Assembly (NCBI GenBank): GCA_022843905.1
Contig: JALHMT010000042.1
Location: 1-45,071 of the forward strand
Length of the DNA: 45,071 nt
Origin: Rubrivivax sp.
Lineage (GTDB): Bacteria > Pseudomonadota > Gammaproteobacteria > Burkholderiales > Burkholderiaceae_C
Reading direction: 5' to 3'
In this document: positions 9,976-18,887 of the stretch, in pieces
How positions within the stretch are numbered: position 1 is the first letter of the stretch
Layout of the letters: every line of letters starts with the position of its first letter
The notes under the pieces: model-generated
Databases searched by the model: none
What the model saw: the letters and a program-made list of their open reading frames with translations, nothing else
Told to the model about the DNA's origin: nothing
Translations under genes and position numbers: made by a program

Positions 9976-11355
9976 ATGCAACCGAAGATGAAGTGGATCG
10001 CCACTGCGCTGCTCAGCGCCGCCGCCCTGGCCGCCTCGCCGGCCTTCGCCCAGGAAAAGCTCACCGTCTGGTGGGAAAAGGGCTTCTACAAGGCCGAAGA
10101 CGACGCGCTGTTCGCGATGATCAAGAGGTTCGAGGAGCGTACGAAGATCAAGATCGATCTGTCGTTCTACGGCACGCAGGAGATCATTCCGAAGAGCGTG
10201 GCCGCCCTGGAAGCCAACAACCCGCCCGATGTCGCGTTCGGCAACGTGTTCGACTTCCAGGCCACCGGCAAGTGGGCTCACGAAGGCAAGCTCGAGGACA
10301 TCACCAACGTCATCGATCCCATCCGCAACCGTTTCGAGCCGCGCGCACTCGCCACGACCTTCCTCTTCAACAGCGTCACGCAGTCGCGGGGCTACTACGC
10401 CTTCCCGGTCCGTCAGCAGACCATGCACATCCAGTACTGGAAGGACATGCTCGCCGATGCCGGCTTCAAGGAAAGCGACATCCCCAAGACCTGGAAGGAG
10501 TACTGGAGCTTCTGGTGCGACAAGGTGCAGCCGGCCTATCGGCAGAAGACCGGCAATCGCGCCTTCGGCACCGGTTTCCCGATGGGGGTGGACTCCAGCG
10601 ACGCGTTCTACTCGTTCCTGACCTTCATGGACGGCTACAACGTCAACCTGGTGTCTGATTCCGGCAAGCTGCTGGTCGACGACCCGGCCGTTCGCAAGGG
10701 CCTGATCGACGCGATGAACGACTACACCGCCGTCTACGCGAAGGGCTGCACCCCGCCGTCTTCCACCGCCTGGAAGGACCCCGACAACAACAACGCCTTC
10801 CACAACAAGACCACCGTGATGACGCACAACGCGACCATCTCGATCGTCGCGAAGTGGCTGGACGACTCCAACAACGCCAGCCTGACCGAAGCGCAGCGGG
10901 CCACGGCGAAGAAGAACTACAACGAGCTGATCGCCACCGCCGGCTTCCCCGCCAAGCCCGACGGCAGCAAGTTCACCTACCGGGCGGCGGTGAAGACCGG
11001 CGTGGTGTTCGCCGGTGCCAAGAACAAGCCGGGTGCGCGCAAGTTCGTCGCCTTCCTGCTCGAAGACGCCAACCTCACGCCCTACATCGAAGGTTCGCTC
11101 GGGCGCTGGTACCCCGTCACCAAGGCCGGACAGGCCAGCCCCTTCTGGAAGAACGATCCGCACCGCCTGATCGTCCACAACCAGTTCCAGGCCGGTACCG
11201 TGCCGTTCGAGTTCACGAAGAACTTCCGCTTCACGCAGCTGAACATGGAAAACGTCTGGGCCAAGGCCATGAACCGTGTGCTCAGCGAGAAGTGGACCAC
11301 CGAACGGGCGGTCGACGAGATGATCGCGCGCATCAAGACCGTTGCGGCCAACTGA
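9976..11355 (+). CDS. ABC transporter sugar/sugar-acid substrate-binding protein
   Basis: 459 residues from ATG 9976, chosen because AGGAGA (9962-9967) lies just upstream; a longer frame from 9949 lacks this. Residues 1-25 form a signal peptide (basic MQPKMK, hydrophobic core, ASPAFA-Q cleavage), so the mature protein is periplasmic. The rest is a family 1 (MalE/UgpB-type) solute-binding protein with many aromatic residues suited to sugar binding. It is the first gene of the long operon that continues with two permeases, the ATPase, gluconokinase, cupin, regulator and dehydrogenases. A strong hairpin after its stop may let it be made in excess over the membrane subunits. The ligand is probably a sugar acid or related sugar, inferred from the operon. 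Confidence 0.9.
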   Translation: MQPKMKWIATALLSAAALAASPAFAQEKLTVWWEKGFYKAEDDALFAMIKRFEERTKIKIDLSFYGTQEIIPKSVAALEANNPPDVAFGNVFDFQATGKWAHEGKLEDITNVIDPIRNRFEPRALATTFLFNSVTQSRGYYAFPVRQQTMHIQYWKDMLADAGFKESDIPKTWKEYWSFWCDKVQPAYRQKTGNRAFGTGFPMGVDSSDAFYSFLTFMDGYNVNLVSDSGKLLVDDPAVRKGLIDAMNDYTAVYAKGCTPPSSTAWKDPDNNNAFHNKTTVMTHNATISIVAKWLDDSNNASLTEAQRATAKKNYNELIATAGFPAKPDGSKFTYRAAVKTGVVFAGAKNKPGARKFVAFLLEDANLTPYIEGSLGRWYPVTKAGQASPFWKNDPHRLIVHNQFQAGTVPFEFTKNFRFTQLNMENVWAKAMNRVLSEKWTTERAVDEMIARIKTVAAN

Positions 11356-11378
11356 TCCCTGTGTGTTGCTGAGCGCGA

Positions 11379-11403
11379 GACCGGGTGGCTCCGCCACCCG
11401 GTC
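11379..11403 (+). promoter_or_regulatory. Intercistronic hairpin after the binding-protein gene
   Basis: A perfect 10-bp stem, GACCGGGTGG with CCACCCGGTC, closes a 5-base CTCCG loop, 24 bases after the stop of the binding-protein gene. No T-run follows. In many importer operons such hairpins protect the upstream mRNA from 3' exonucleases or cause partial termination, giving more binding protein than permease. That role is inferred here. Confidence 0.55.
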
Positions 11404-11417
11404 CGTACGATGACACG

Positions 11418-12287
11418 ATGAGCACCAACGCAGCCCCGATCGTGATGGCGCCGCCCCCCGGGCGGCGTCCCTTGTCGACCTGGGAGTTCTGGGGGCGGCT
11501 GCTCGTCGTGCCCTACATCGTCGTCTTCATCGTCTTCGTGTTGTACCCGGTGGGCTACGGCCTGTGGCTGGCGCGCCATCCGCAGAGCTACGTCAAGCTC
11601 TTCGAAGACCCGGTGTTCTTCCGCACGCTGATCAACACCATCGTCTTCCTGGTGGTGGCGGTGAACCTGAAGATGGTCATCGCTTTGGGGCTCTCGGGCT
11701 TCTTCGTGCAGTCTCGCTGGTGGATCAAGATCATTGCCCTGATCTTCATCCTGCCCTGGGCGGTGCCGTCCATTCCCACCATCCTGTCGGTGCGCTTCAT
11801 GCTCAACCCCGAGTGGGGCGTGATCAACACCACCATCTTCAAGCTGACCCAGCTCGACGGCCCCAACTGGCTCAACGATCCGACCCTGGCCTTGAGCCTG
11901 TCGATGTTGATGCACATCTGGAAGAGCCTTCCTTTCTGGACCCTCATCTTCGTCGCCGGCCGGCTGGCCATTCCCGGCGAGCAGTACGAAGCCGCCAGCG
12001 TCGACGGCGCCACCCGCTGGCAGAAGTTCCGCTTCATCACCTGGCCTTCGATGATGTCGCTCTACCTCACCTCGACCATCCTGTCGATGATCTGGACGCT
12101 GGGCGACTTCAACAGCGTCTACCTGCTCACGGGCGGCGGGCCGGCCGACCTGACCCACGTGCTGGCCACGCTGGGCATCCGGTACCTGCGGCTGGATCAG
12201 CTCGAGCTTGCGATGGCTTCGATCGTGGTGGCGATGCCCCTGGTGCTGCCGCTGGTGTGGGTGATGATGAAGCGGCTCAGCAAATGA
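11418..12287 (+). CDS. ABC transporter permease (MalF/UgpA type)
   Basis: 289 residues from ATG 11418; a GTG at 11385 in the same frame falls inside the hairpin and is unlikely, and another Met lies at 11445. The protein has about six hydrophobic segments and the EAA loop EAASVDGATRWQKF that docks to the ATPase. It forms the inner-membrane channel with the next permease. Its stop overlaps the start of that gene by 4 bases (ATGA), indicating translational coupling and stoichiometric assembly. Confidence 0.9.
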   Translation: MSTNAAPIVMAPPPGRRPLSTWEFWGRLLVVPYIVVFIVFVLYPVGYGLWLARHPQSYVKLFEDPVFFRTLINTIVFLVVAVNLKMVIALGLSGFFVQSRWWIKIIALIFILPWAVPSIPTILSVRFMLNPEWGVINTTIFKLTQLDGPNWLNDPTLALSLSMLMHIWKSLPFWTLIFVAGRLAIPGEQYEAASVDGATRWQKFRFITWPSMMSLYLTSTILSMIWTLGDFNSVYLLTGGGPADLTHVLATLGIRYLRLDQLELAMASIVVAMPLVLPLVWVMMKRLSK

Positions 12288-13132
12288 AGATCAGCTGGCG
12301 CAAGGTCTCTCTCGAAGCGCAGCTTCTGCTGGTGGGGATTCCCGTCCTGTTGTGGACGCTGATTCCCGTCTATCACCTGCTTCTCTTCGCCATCTCGCCG
12401 CGCGACAAGGCGACCTCCGGCCGGCTGTGGCCGGCAGATCCGACCTTGCAGAACTTCGAGATCGTGTTCGGGCAGAAGCACTTCTACCTGAACCACTTCT
12501 GGATCCAGCTCGGCAACTCGCTGATGATTGCCGTGGCGGTCGGTGTCATCACCTTGGCGATCGCCACGTGTGCCGCCTTTGCCATCAGCCGTCTGAAGGT
12601 GCGGGGCGGGCGCACGGTGCTGAACATGGCCTTGTTCACCTACTTCATACCGGCCGCCTTCCTGGCCGTGCCGATGTACAAGACGATGGCCACCTACGGC
12701 TTGTTGAACAACCGCTGGTCGCTGATTCTTGCCATGGTGACGATCGCGTCGCCCTATTGCATCTGGGTGCTCAAGCAGGCCAGCGACAAGCTGCCGTGGG
12801 AGCTGGACGAAGCCGCGCGCATCGACGGCGCCACGCCCCTGCAGCTGTTCAGACTGGTCTACCTGCCGCTGATGGTGCCTTCCCTGGTGGCCGTGGGCAC
12901 CTACGCCTTGCTGCTGGCCTGGAACGAGTATCTGTACGGCTTTCTGCTGCTGAGTGCGGAGAAGGACCTGACGCTGGCCGTGGCCCTGGGCAACTTCCTC
13001 AACGCCGACGACTCGCCCTGGGAAGTGCTGATGGCCACTGGCTTCGTCTACGCCTTGCCCCCTGCGGCCATCTACTACGCCTTCAAGCGCTACATGGTCT
13101 CCGGTCTCACGGCGGGTGCCGTGAAGTCCTGA
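12284..13132 (+). CDS. ABC transporter permease (MalG/UgpE type)
   Basis: 282 residues with about six membrane segments and the EAA loop DEAARIDGATPLQLF near residue 175. It is the partner of the permease encoded just upstream, with which it overlaps by 4 bases. The C-terminus (YMVSGLTAGAVKS) is the typical end of MalG-type subunits. Together they make the transmembrane pore of a carbohydrate-uptake type 1 importer. The ATPase gene follows after 48 bases. Confidence 0.92.
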   Translation: MKISWRKVSLEAQLLLVGIPVLLWTLIPVYHLLLFAISPRDKATSGRLWPADPTLQNFEIVFGQKHFYLNHFWIQLGNSLMIAVAVGVITLAIATCAAFAISRLKVRGGRTVLNMALFTYFIPAAFLAVPMYKTMATYGLLNNRWSLILAMVTIASPYCIWVLKQASDKLPWELDEAARIDGATPLQLFRLVYLPLMVPSLVAVGTYALLLAWNEYLYGFLLLSAEKDLTLAVALGNFLNADDSPWEVLMATGFVYALPPAAIYYAFKRYMVSGLTAGAVKS

Positions 13133-13180
13133 CCCCGCATTCGCCGCACCCTCCGCCGTTCCACCAACAAGAGCAAGCCC

Positions 13181-14233
<1,053 letters not shown>

Positions 14234-14246
14234 GCTGCCCTCGACC

Positions 14247-14762
14247 ATGCCATCGCCTGTCGTCGTCGTCATGGGGGTCTGCGGATCGGGGAAGAGCACC
14301 GTGGGTCGCCTGCTGGCCGATGCGCTGGGGGTGGCCTACATCGAAGGTGACGATCTGCATCCCCCGCGCAACGTGCAGCTGATGGCCTCCGGGACGCCAC
14401 TGACCGACGACGACCGCCGCGGCTGGTTGCTGGCCATCGCGGCACGTCTGACGCTGGCGCGCGACGTCGGCGTGGTGGTGACCTGTTCCGCCCTGAAGCG
14501 CGCCTACCGCGACGTGCTGCGCGCCGCCGCGCCTGAACTGCGCCTGGTGCATCTGCACGGTGAGCAGGCGCTGCTCGAACGACGCCTGGCCGGGCGCAAG
14601 GGCCACTACATGCCGCCGACCCTGCTGCCCAGCCAGCTTGCGGCCCTGGAGCCCCCTGGCCCGGGTGAGGGCGCCTGCAGCTTCGACGCGGCCCTGCCGG
14701 CCGCCGAGATCGTGGCGCGCCTGCGTCGACAACTCGAGGGCGGCCTCGAAGCCGCAGCCTGA
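14247..14762 (+). CDS. gntK: Gluconokinase
   Basis: 171 residues, normal for GntK/IdnK. P-loop GVCGSGKST at about 9-17, then EGDDLHPPRNVQLM, CSALKRAYRD and GHYMPPTLLPSQLAALEPP, all typical of the family. It phosphorylates D-gluconate with ATP to 6-phosphogluconate in the cytoplasm, which feeds the Entner-Doudoroff or pentose phosphate route. It lies 13 bases after the transporter ATPase gene and shares one base with the cupin gene start (TGATG), so it is firmly within the operon. This supports gluconate, or an acid convertible to it, as at least one imported substrate. Confidence 0.9.
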   Translation: MPSPVVVVMGVCGSGKSTVGRLLADALGVAYIEGDDLHPPRNVQLMASGTPLTDDDRRGWLLAIAARLTLARDVGVVVTCSALKRAYRDVLRAAAPELRLVHLHGEQALLERRLAGRKGHYMPPTLLPSQLAALEPPGPGEGACSFDAALPAAEIVARLRRQLEGGLEAAA

Positions 14763-15142
14763 TGAACTTCACCAAGGTCGTGCTCTTCACCGACACCGAC
14801 GGCCGCGCACGTTTCCGCGAGGAGGCGGTGGCGCTCGACGAAGGCAAACCGCAGGCCCGGCTGTCGGCCCTGATGCCCAGCGGCGGCTGTCAGCTGCGCA
14901 TGAGCCCGGTCGGCTTTCGCAGCGAATTCCACTGCACCGAAACACCGCAGTGGGTCTTCATCCTGGGCGGGCAGATGGAGATCGGCCTGCAGGACGGCAG
15001 TTCGCGCCTGTTCGGTCCCGGTCAGCACTTCTTTTCAGCCGATGTTCTGCCGTCGGGAGCGCGTTTCGATGCCGCCACGCATGGCCACTGGAGCAGGCAG
15101 GTCGGCGACGAGCCTTTGGTCACTCTGTTCGTCAGGGGCTGA
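14762..15142 (+). CDS. Small cupin-fold protein
   Basis: 126 residues that read as a single-domain cupin: FRSEFHCTETPQWVFILGGQ gives the first strand pair and LFGPGQHFFSADV the second. The usual HxH metal pair of cupin motif 1 is not seen; only one histidine (in FHCTE) lies at that place, so the metal site is altered or absent. It overlaps the gluconokinase stop by one base and precedes the regulator by 10 bases. I do not recognise a named family. Possible roles are a sugar-acid isomerase or lactone-handling step, or ligand sensing; none is shown by the sequence. Confidence 0.75.
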   Translation: MNFTKVVLFTDTDGRARFREEAVALDEGKPQARLSALMPSGGCQLRMSPVGFRSEFHCTETPQWVFILGGQMEIGLQDGSSRLFGPGQHFFSADVLPSGARFDAATHGHWSRQVGDEPLVTLFVRG

Positions 15143-15152
15143 GCCCTTCGCC

Positions 15153-15929
15153 ATGCCCATCAAGAACGTCCACGGCAACACGCTGGACCTGCTGGGCGAG
15201 GCCATCGTCGGGGGGCGCTATCCGCCCGAGAGTTCGATCCCGCCCGAGCCCACGCTGTGCGACGAGCTGGGTGTCAGCCGCACCGTGGTGCGCGAGGCCG
15301 TGAAGTCGCTGGTGGCCAAGGGCATGCTGGTGACCGGCCCCAAGGTCGGCACGCGTGTGCTGCCCTCCGAGCAGTGGAACTGGTTCGACCCCGACGTCGT
15401 GGCCTGGCAGTCCAAGGCCGGCCTCACGCGCGAGTTCCTGCGGGACCTGCAGGAACTGCGCCGCGTCGTCGAACCTGCGGGCGTGCGACTGGCCGCCCAG
15501 CGCGCGACGGCCGATGACATCGCAGAGATCGAGGCGGCCTTTGCCGGCATGAAGGACGCCATCGAGAACGGCGGCGACTACGTGGCCTACGACCTGCGAT
15601 TTCACCAGGGCCTGCTGCGCGCCTGCCACAACCGCATGGTGGTGCAGATGAGCAAGGCGCTGGGGGCGCTGTTGCGCACCAGCTTCGAGATTTCCACGTC
15701 GCGACCCGACGGCCCGGCACAGTCGCTGCCTCTGCATCGCGCAGTGCTGGACGCGGTCATCGCGCGCGCGCCGCAGAAGGCTGAACGTGCCATCCTCGTG
15801 CTCATCGACGGAGCCAGAGATGACATCGAGCAGGTGCTGGCCACGCGCCGCAAGCTGCCCTCCCTGGCGGCCCCGGCACTGCGGCTGAAGGGCCGCGGTA
15901 CCGGGCCGCTGCGAACCCGTAAGGACTGA
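15153..15929 (+). CDS. FadR-subfamily (FCD) GntR transcriptional regulator
   Basis: 258 residues from ATG 15153; the longer frame from 15042 would overlap the cupin gene and lacks the normal N-terminus. The winged helix-turn-helix (about 5-72) contains PPEPTLCDELGVSRTVVREA, and the C-terminal FCD ligand domain has the family metal-site pattern (DLRFHQGLLRACHN and LHRAVLDAV). FadR-type proteins bind TNGTNNNACNA-like sites and release DNA on binding an acid metabolite. Two such sites lie at 7756-7766 and 9919-9929, so this gene probably controls the sugar-acid units, including its own operon. The effector is unknown; a sugar acid or keto-deoxy acid is the natural guess. Confidence 0.9.
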   Translation: MPIKNVHGNTLDLLGEAIVGGRYPPESSIPPEPTLCDELGVSRTVVREAVKSLVAKGMLVTGPKVGTRVLPSEQWNWFDPDVVAWQSKAGLTREFLRDLQELRRVVEPAGVRLAAQRATADDIAEIEAAFAGMKDAIENGGDYVAYDLRFHQGLLRACHNRMVVQMSKALGALLRTSFEISTSRPDGPAQSLPLHRAVLDAVIARAPQKAERAILVLIDGARDDIEQVLATRRKLPSLAAPALRLKGRGTGPLRTRKD

Positions 15930-15931
15930 AC

Positions 15932-16939
15932 ATGAAGATTCTCATCACCGGCGGTGCCGGTTTCGTCGGTGCTCGTCTGGCGCGCTCGCTGCTGGCACGC
16001 GGCACGCTGGCCGGCAAGGCCATCGAGCGCATCGTGCTCAGCGACCAGGCTGCGGCGCCGGCCGACCTGCTCGCCCATGCCCGGGTCGAAGGACGTGTCG
16101 GGCCGCTGCTGGCCCACTGCGAGGCCCTGCGCGAAGAGGCCTTCGACGGCATCTTCCACCTGGCCTCCGCCGTCTCGGGCGAGTGCGAGGCCGACTTCGA
16201 TCTCGGCCTGCGTTCCAACCTCGACAGCACGCGGGCCCTGCTCGATGCGCTGCGCGCCCGCGCCAACGCGGGCGCAGCGCCGGCACGGCTGGTCTTCAGC
16301 AGCTCGGTGGCCGTCTACGGACCCGATGCCGCCGTGCCCATGCCGGCACGGGTGGCCGATGAGACCTTGCCCACGCCGCAGACCAGCTACGGCACGCAGA
16401 AGCTGATCTGCGAGCACCTGATCGCCGACTACACGCGCAAAGGCTACATCGACGGCCGGGCGGCGCGCTTGATGACGGTGACGGTGCGTCCGGGCCGGCC
16501 CAACGGCGCGGCGAGTTCCTTCTTCAGCGGCATCATCCGCGAACCGCTGGCCGGGACCGAGGCCGTCTGCCCGGTGTCGCCCGAGGTGTCGCACCCGGTG
16601 TCGTCGCCGCAGCGCACGGTCGAGGGCCTGATCGCCGTCTATGAAGCCAGCCGTGAGGCCTTCTGCGGCCGCACGGCCATGAACCTGCCCGGCCTCAACG
16701 TCACCGTGGCCCAGATGCTGGCGGCGCTGGAAGCCGTGGCCGGCGCCAAGGTACGTGCGCTGGTGCGATTCGAGCGCGACGAGCGCATCGCAGGCATCGT
16801 CGCCAACTGGCCCAAGGGCGCCACGGCGGGGCGCGCGGCCCGCATCGGCCTGCTGCCCGAGGCCAGCTTCGAAGACATCATCCGCCAGTACATCGCCGAC
16901 CACACCGGCCACCCCACCGCCCTGAAAGGCCTTGCCTGA
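15932..16939 (+). CDS. denD: D-erythronate 2-dehydrogenase-like extended SDR (DenD family)
   Basis: 335 residues. Rossmann motif GGAGFVGARLA, SSSVAVYG and the YGTQK catalytic pair mark an extended SDR. VRPGRPNGAASSFFSGIIRE and TMNLPGLNV-like blocks match the DenD family, NAD-dependent D-erythronate 2-dehydrogenases that feed the DUF1537 kinase pathway. No DUF1537 kinase, OtnC-type decarboxylase or OtnI-type isomerase gene is in the window, so either those genes lie elsewhere or this protein uses another acid. It starts 2 bases after the regulator stop and shares one base with the next SDR start (TGATG). Family assignment is good; the exact substrate is open. Confidence 0.82.
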   Translation: MKILITGGAGFVGARLARSLLARGTLAGKAIERIVLSDQAAAPADLLAHARVEGRVGPLLAHCEALREEAFDGIFHLASAVSGECEADFDLGLRSNLDSTRALLDALRARANAGAAPARLVFSSSVAVYGPDAAVPMPARVADETLPTPQTSYGTQKLICEHLIADYTRKGYIDGRAARLMTVTVRPGRPNGAASSFFSGIIREPLAGTEAVCPVSPEVSHPVSSPQRTVEGLIAVYEASREAFCGRTAMNLPGLNVTVAQMLAALEAVAGAKVRALVRFERDERIAGIVANWPKGATAGRAARIGLLPEASFEDIIRQYIADHTGHPTALKGLA

Positions 16940-17691
16940 TGAACCAGATCGACCTCAAGGGCCGCGTCGCGGTCGTCACCGGCGGTGCCCAGGGCATCGG
17001 CCTGGCCATCTCGCAGCGCATGCTGGCGTCGGGTGCACGGGTGGTGATGTGGGACATCGACGCCGACAAGCTCGAGTCGGCGCGCGCCAGCCTGTCGGGC
17101 GCCGGGCCGGTCAGCGGCCACGTGGTGGAGTTGACCGACGATGACGCCGTGGCCTCTGCCACGGAGGCCACGCTGGCGGCGGCGGGCCGCATCGACATCC
17201 TCGTCAACAACGCCGGCATCACCGGCGGCAACGCAGTGACCTGGGATCTCGACCCCGTCGTCTGGCGGCGCGTGATCGAGGTGAACCTGATCGGGCCTTA
17301 CCTGACCTGCCGCCACCTCGCGCCCGTGATGGCTCGGCAGGGCTATGGCCGGGTGGTCAACATCGCCTCGGTGGCGGGCAAGGAAGGCAACCCCAATGCC
17401 TCGCACTACAGTGCGTCCAAGGCCGGCCTGATCGCCCTGACCAAGTCCTTGGGCAAGGAACTGGCGACGAAGGGCGTGCTCGTCAACGCCATCACACCGG
17501 CGGTGGCCAGGACGGCCATGTTCGATCAGATGACCCAGGCCCACATCGACTACATGCTGGGCAAGATCCCGATGGGTCGTTTCGTGCAGGTCGAGGAGAT
17601 CGCCGCGATGGTGGCCTGGCTGTCCAGCGAAGACTGCTCGTTCAGCACCGGGGCCGTCTTCGACATCACCGGCGGGCGCGCCACGTACTGA
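16939..17691 (+). CDS. SDR-family oxidoreductase, sugar-acid dehydrogenase type
   Basis: 250 residues of a classical SDR: TGGAQGIG cofactor loop, NNAGIT, serine in NIASVAGKEG, and YSASK. The sequence around PNASHYSASKAG and the C-terminal FDITGGRATY resembles SDRs that oxidise 2-keto-3-deoxy-L-rhamnonate or fuconate, and FabG-like proteins more broadly. It is the last gene of the importer operon and overlaps denD by one base. With the arabinonate-type dehydratase it could form a dehydratase-dehydrogenase pair of a non-phosphorylating route; that link is inferred. FabG function is less likely in this setting. Confidence 0.87.
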   Translation: MNQIDLKGRVAVVTGGAQGIGLAISQRMLASGARVVMWDIDADKLESARASLSGAGPVSGHVVELTDDDAVASATEATLAAAGRIDILVNNAGITGGNAVTWDLDPVVWRRVIEVNLIGPYLTCRHLAPVMARQGYGRVVNIASVAGKEGNPNASHYSASKAGLIALTKSLGKELATKGVLVNAITPAVARTAMFDQMTQAHIDYMLGKIPMGRFVQVEEIAAMVAWLSSEDCSFSTGAVFDITGGRATY

Positions 17692-17767
17692 CGACGACCA
17701 CCCCCGTGGCGGCTTCGCCGCACCTTGCAGGCCGCGCCGGGCCAGTGGCCAGGCTCCTCGGCAGGCA

Positions 17768-17818
17768 AGAGAGGTCCACTGGACCTCTCTGGTCCGGCCT
17801 CGGCCCCCTCAAGGGGGC
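17768..17818. terminator. Two hairpins between convergent operons, possible bidirectional terminator or dispersed element
   Basis: In the 233-base gap between the SDR stop (17691) and the argF stop (17925) lie a perfect 10-bp stem AGAGAGGTCC / GGACCTCTCT with a 3-base loop (17768-17790) and a 6-bp stem GCCCCC / GGGGGC with TCAA loop (17803-17818). Neither has a T-run. The position suits ending transcription from both sides. The sequence CCCCTCAAGGGGG followed by GC-rich DNA resembles a short repeat I recall from Burkholderiales intergenic regions. The rest of the gap shows nothing else. Confidence 0.45.
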
Positions 17819-17924
17819 AACCCGAGCGGCCGGGCGAAGCCCGACCGCCGCGTCCGCTTGATGGGGCTTGCGCTGGACGCGCTTCGCCGTCCGCCAGGGT
17901 GACCTGGTCTGCTCCTGCGGGAGC

Positions 17925-18887
17925 TCATCCGATGCGGCCGAGGAGCAGGTACTCCATCAGTGCCTTCTGCACGTGCATGCGGTTCTCGGCTTCGTCCCAG
18001 ACCACCGATTGCGGGCCATCGATGACTTCGGCCGTGACCTCTTCGCCTCGGTGCGCGGGCAGGCAGTGCATGAACAGCGCATCGGGCTGGGCCACGCCCA
18101 TCATCTCGTCGTCCACGCACCAGTCGACGAAGGCCTTGCGTCGTTCTTCGTTCTCGGCTTCGTAGCCCATGCTGGTCCACACGTCGGTCGTGACCAGGTG
18201 CGCGCCCTCGCAGGCTTCCAGCGGGTGGTTGAAGACGCGGTAGCAGCTGCTGTCGCGGATGCCGGCCAGTTCGGGGTCGACTTCGTAGCCGCCCGGTGTG
18301 CTGACGTGCACCGTGAAGCCCAGTGCTTCGGCCGCCTGCAGCCAGGTGTTGGCCATGTTGTTGCCGTCGCCCACCCAGGCCACGACCTTGCCCTTGAGGC
18401 ATTCCAGTGCCTCGCCTCCGCCGACGCGGGGGCCGCGGTGCTCGATGTAGGTGAAGATGTCGGCCAGGATCTGGCAGGGGTGATATTCGTTGGTGAGGCC
18501 GTTGATGACCGGCACACGGGAGTGCGCCGCGAAGAGCTCGAGCTTGGCCTGCTCGTAGGTGCGGATCATGACGACATCGACCATTCGGCTGATGACGCGC
18601 GCGCTGTCCTCGATCGGCTCGGCACGGCCCAGCTGGCTGTCGCCGGTGGTCAAGTGCACGACCGAGCCACCCATCTGGTACATGCCGGCCTCGAAGCTCA
18701 CGCGCGTGCGCGTGCTGGCCTTCTCGAAGATCATGGCCAGCGTGCGGTCGACCAGCGGCTGGTAGCGCTCGTAGTTCTTGAACCGCGTCTTGATGACGCG
18801 CGCGCGGTCGAAGAGGTAGGCGTACTCCTCGGCGCGCAGGTCCTTGAACTGCAGGTAGTGCTTGATCAGGCTGTGCCCCGGCTTCAT
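17925..18887 (-). CDS. argF: Ornithine carbamoyltransferase
   Basis: 320 residues. The carbamoyl-phosphate motif STRTR is at 58-62, HPCQ at 136-139 and the ornithine-loop HCLPAHRGEEV from 274, all intact. The enzyme makes citrulline from ornithine and carbamoyl phosphate in the cytoplasm, as a trimer in this family. Its ATG overlaps the argD stop by 4 bases (ATGA), so the two arginine genes are translationally coupled. The anabolic form is favoured by the argD partner and the absence of arcA/arcC nearby. Confidence 0.96.
   Translation of the reverse strand: MKPGHSLIKHYLQFKDLRAEEYAYLFDRARVIKTRFKNYERYQPLVDRTLAMIFEKASTRTRVSFEAGMYQMGGSVVHLTTGDSQLGRAEPIEDSARVISRMVDVVMIRTYEQAKLELFAAHSRVPVINGLTNEYHPCQILADIFTYIEHRGPRVGGGEALECLKGKVVAWVGDGNNMANTWLQAAEALGFTVHVSTPGGYEVDPELAGIRDSSCYRVFNHPLEACEGAHLVTTDVWTSMGYEAENEERRKAFVDWCVDDEMMGVAQPDALFMHCLPAHRGEEVTAEVIDGPQSVVWDEAENRMHVQKALMEYLLLGRIG

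Noticed and set aside
16939..17691. FabG (fatty acid synthesis) assignment for the SDR
   Set aside because: The gene is the last of a sugar-acid operon, with no acp or fab gene near it; FabG-like naming would mislead.
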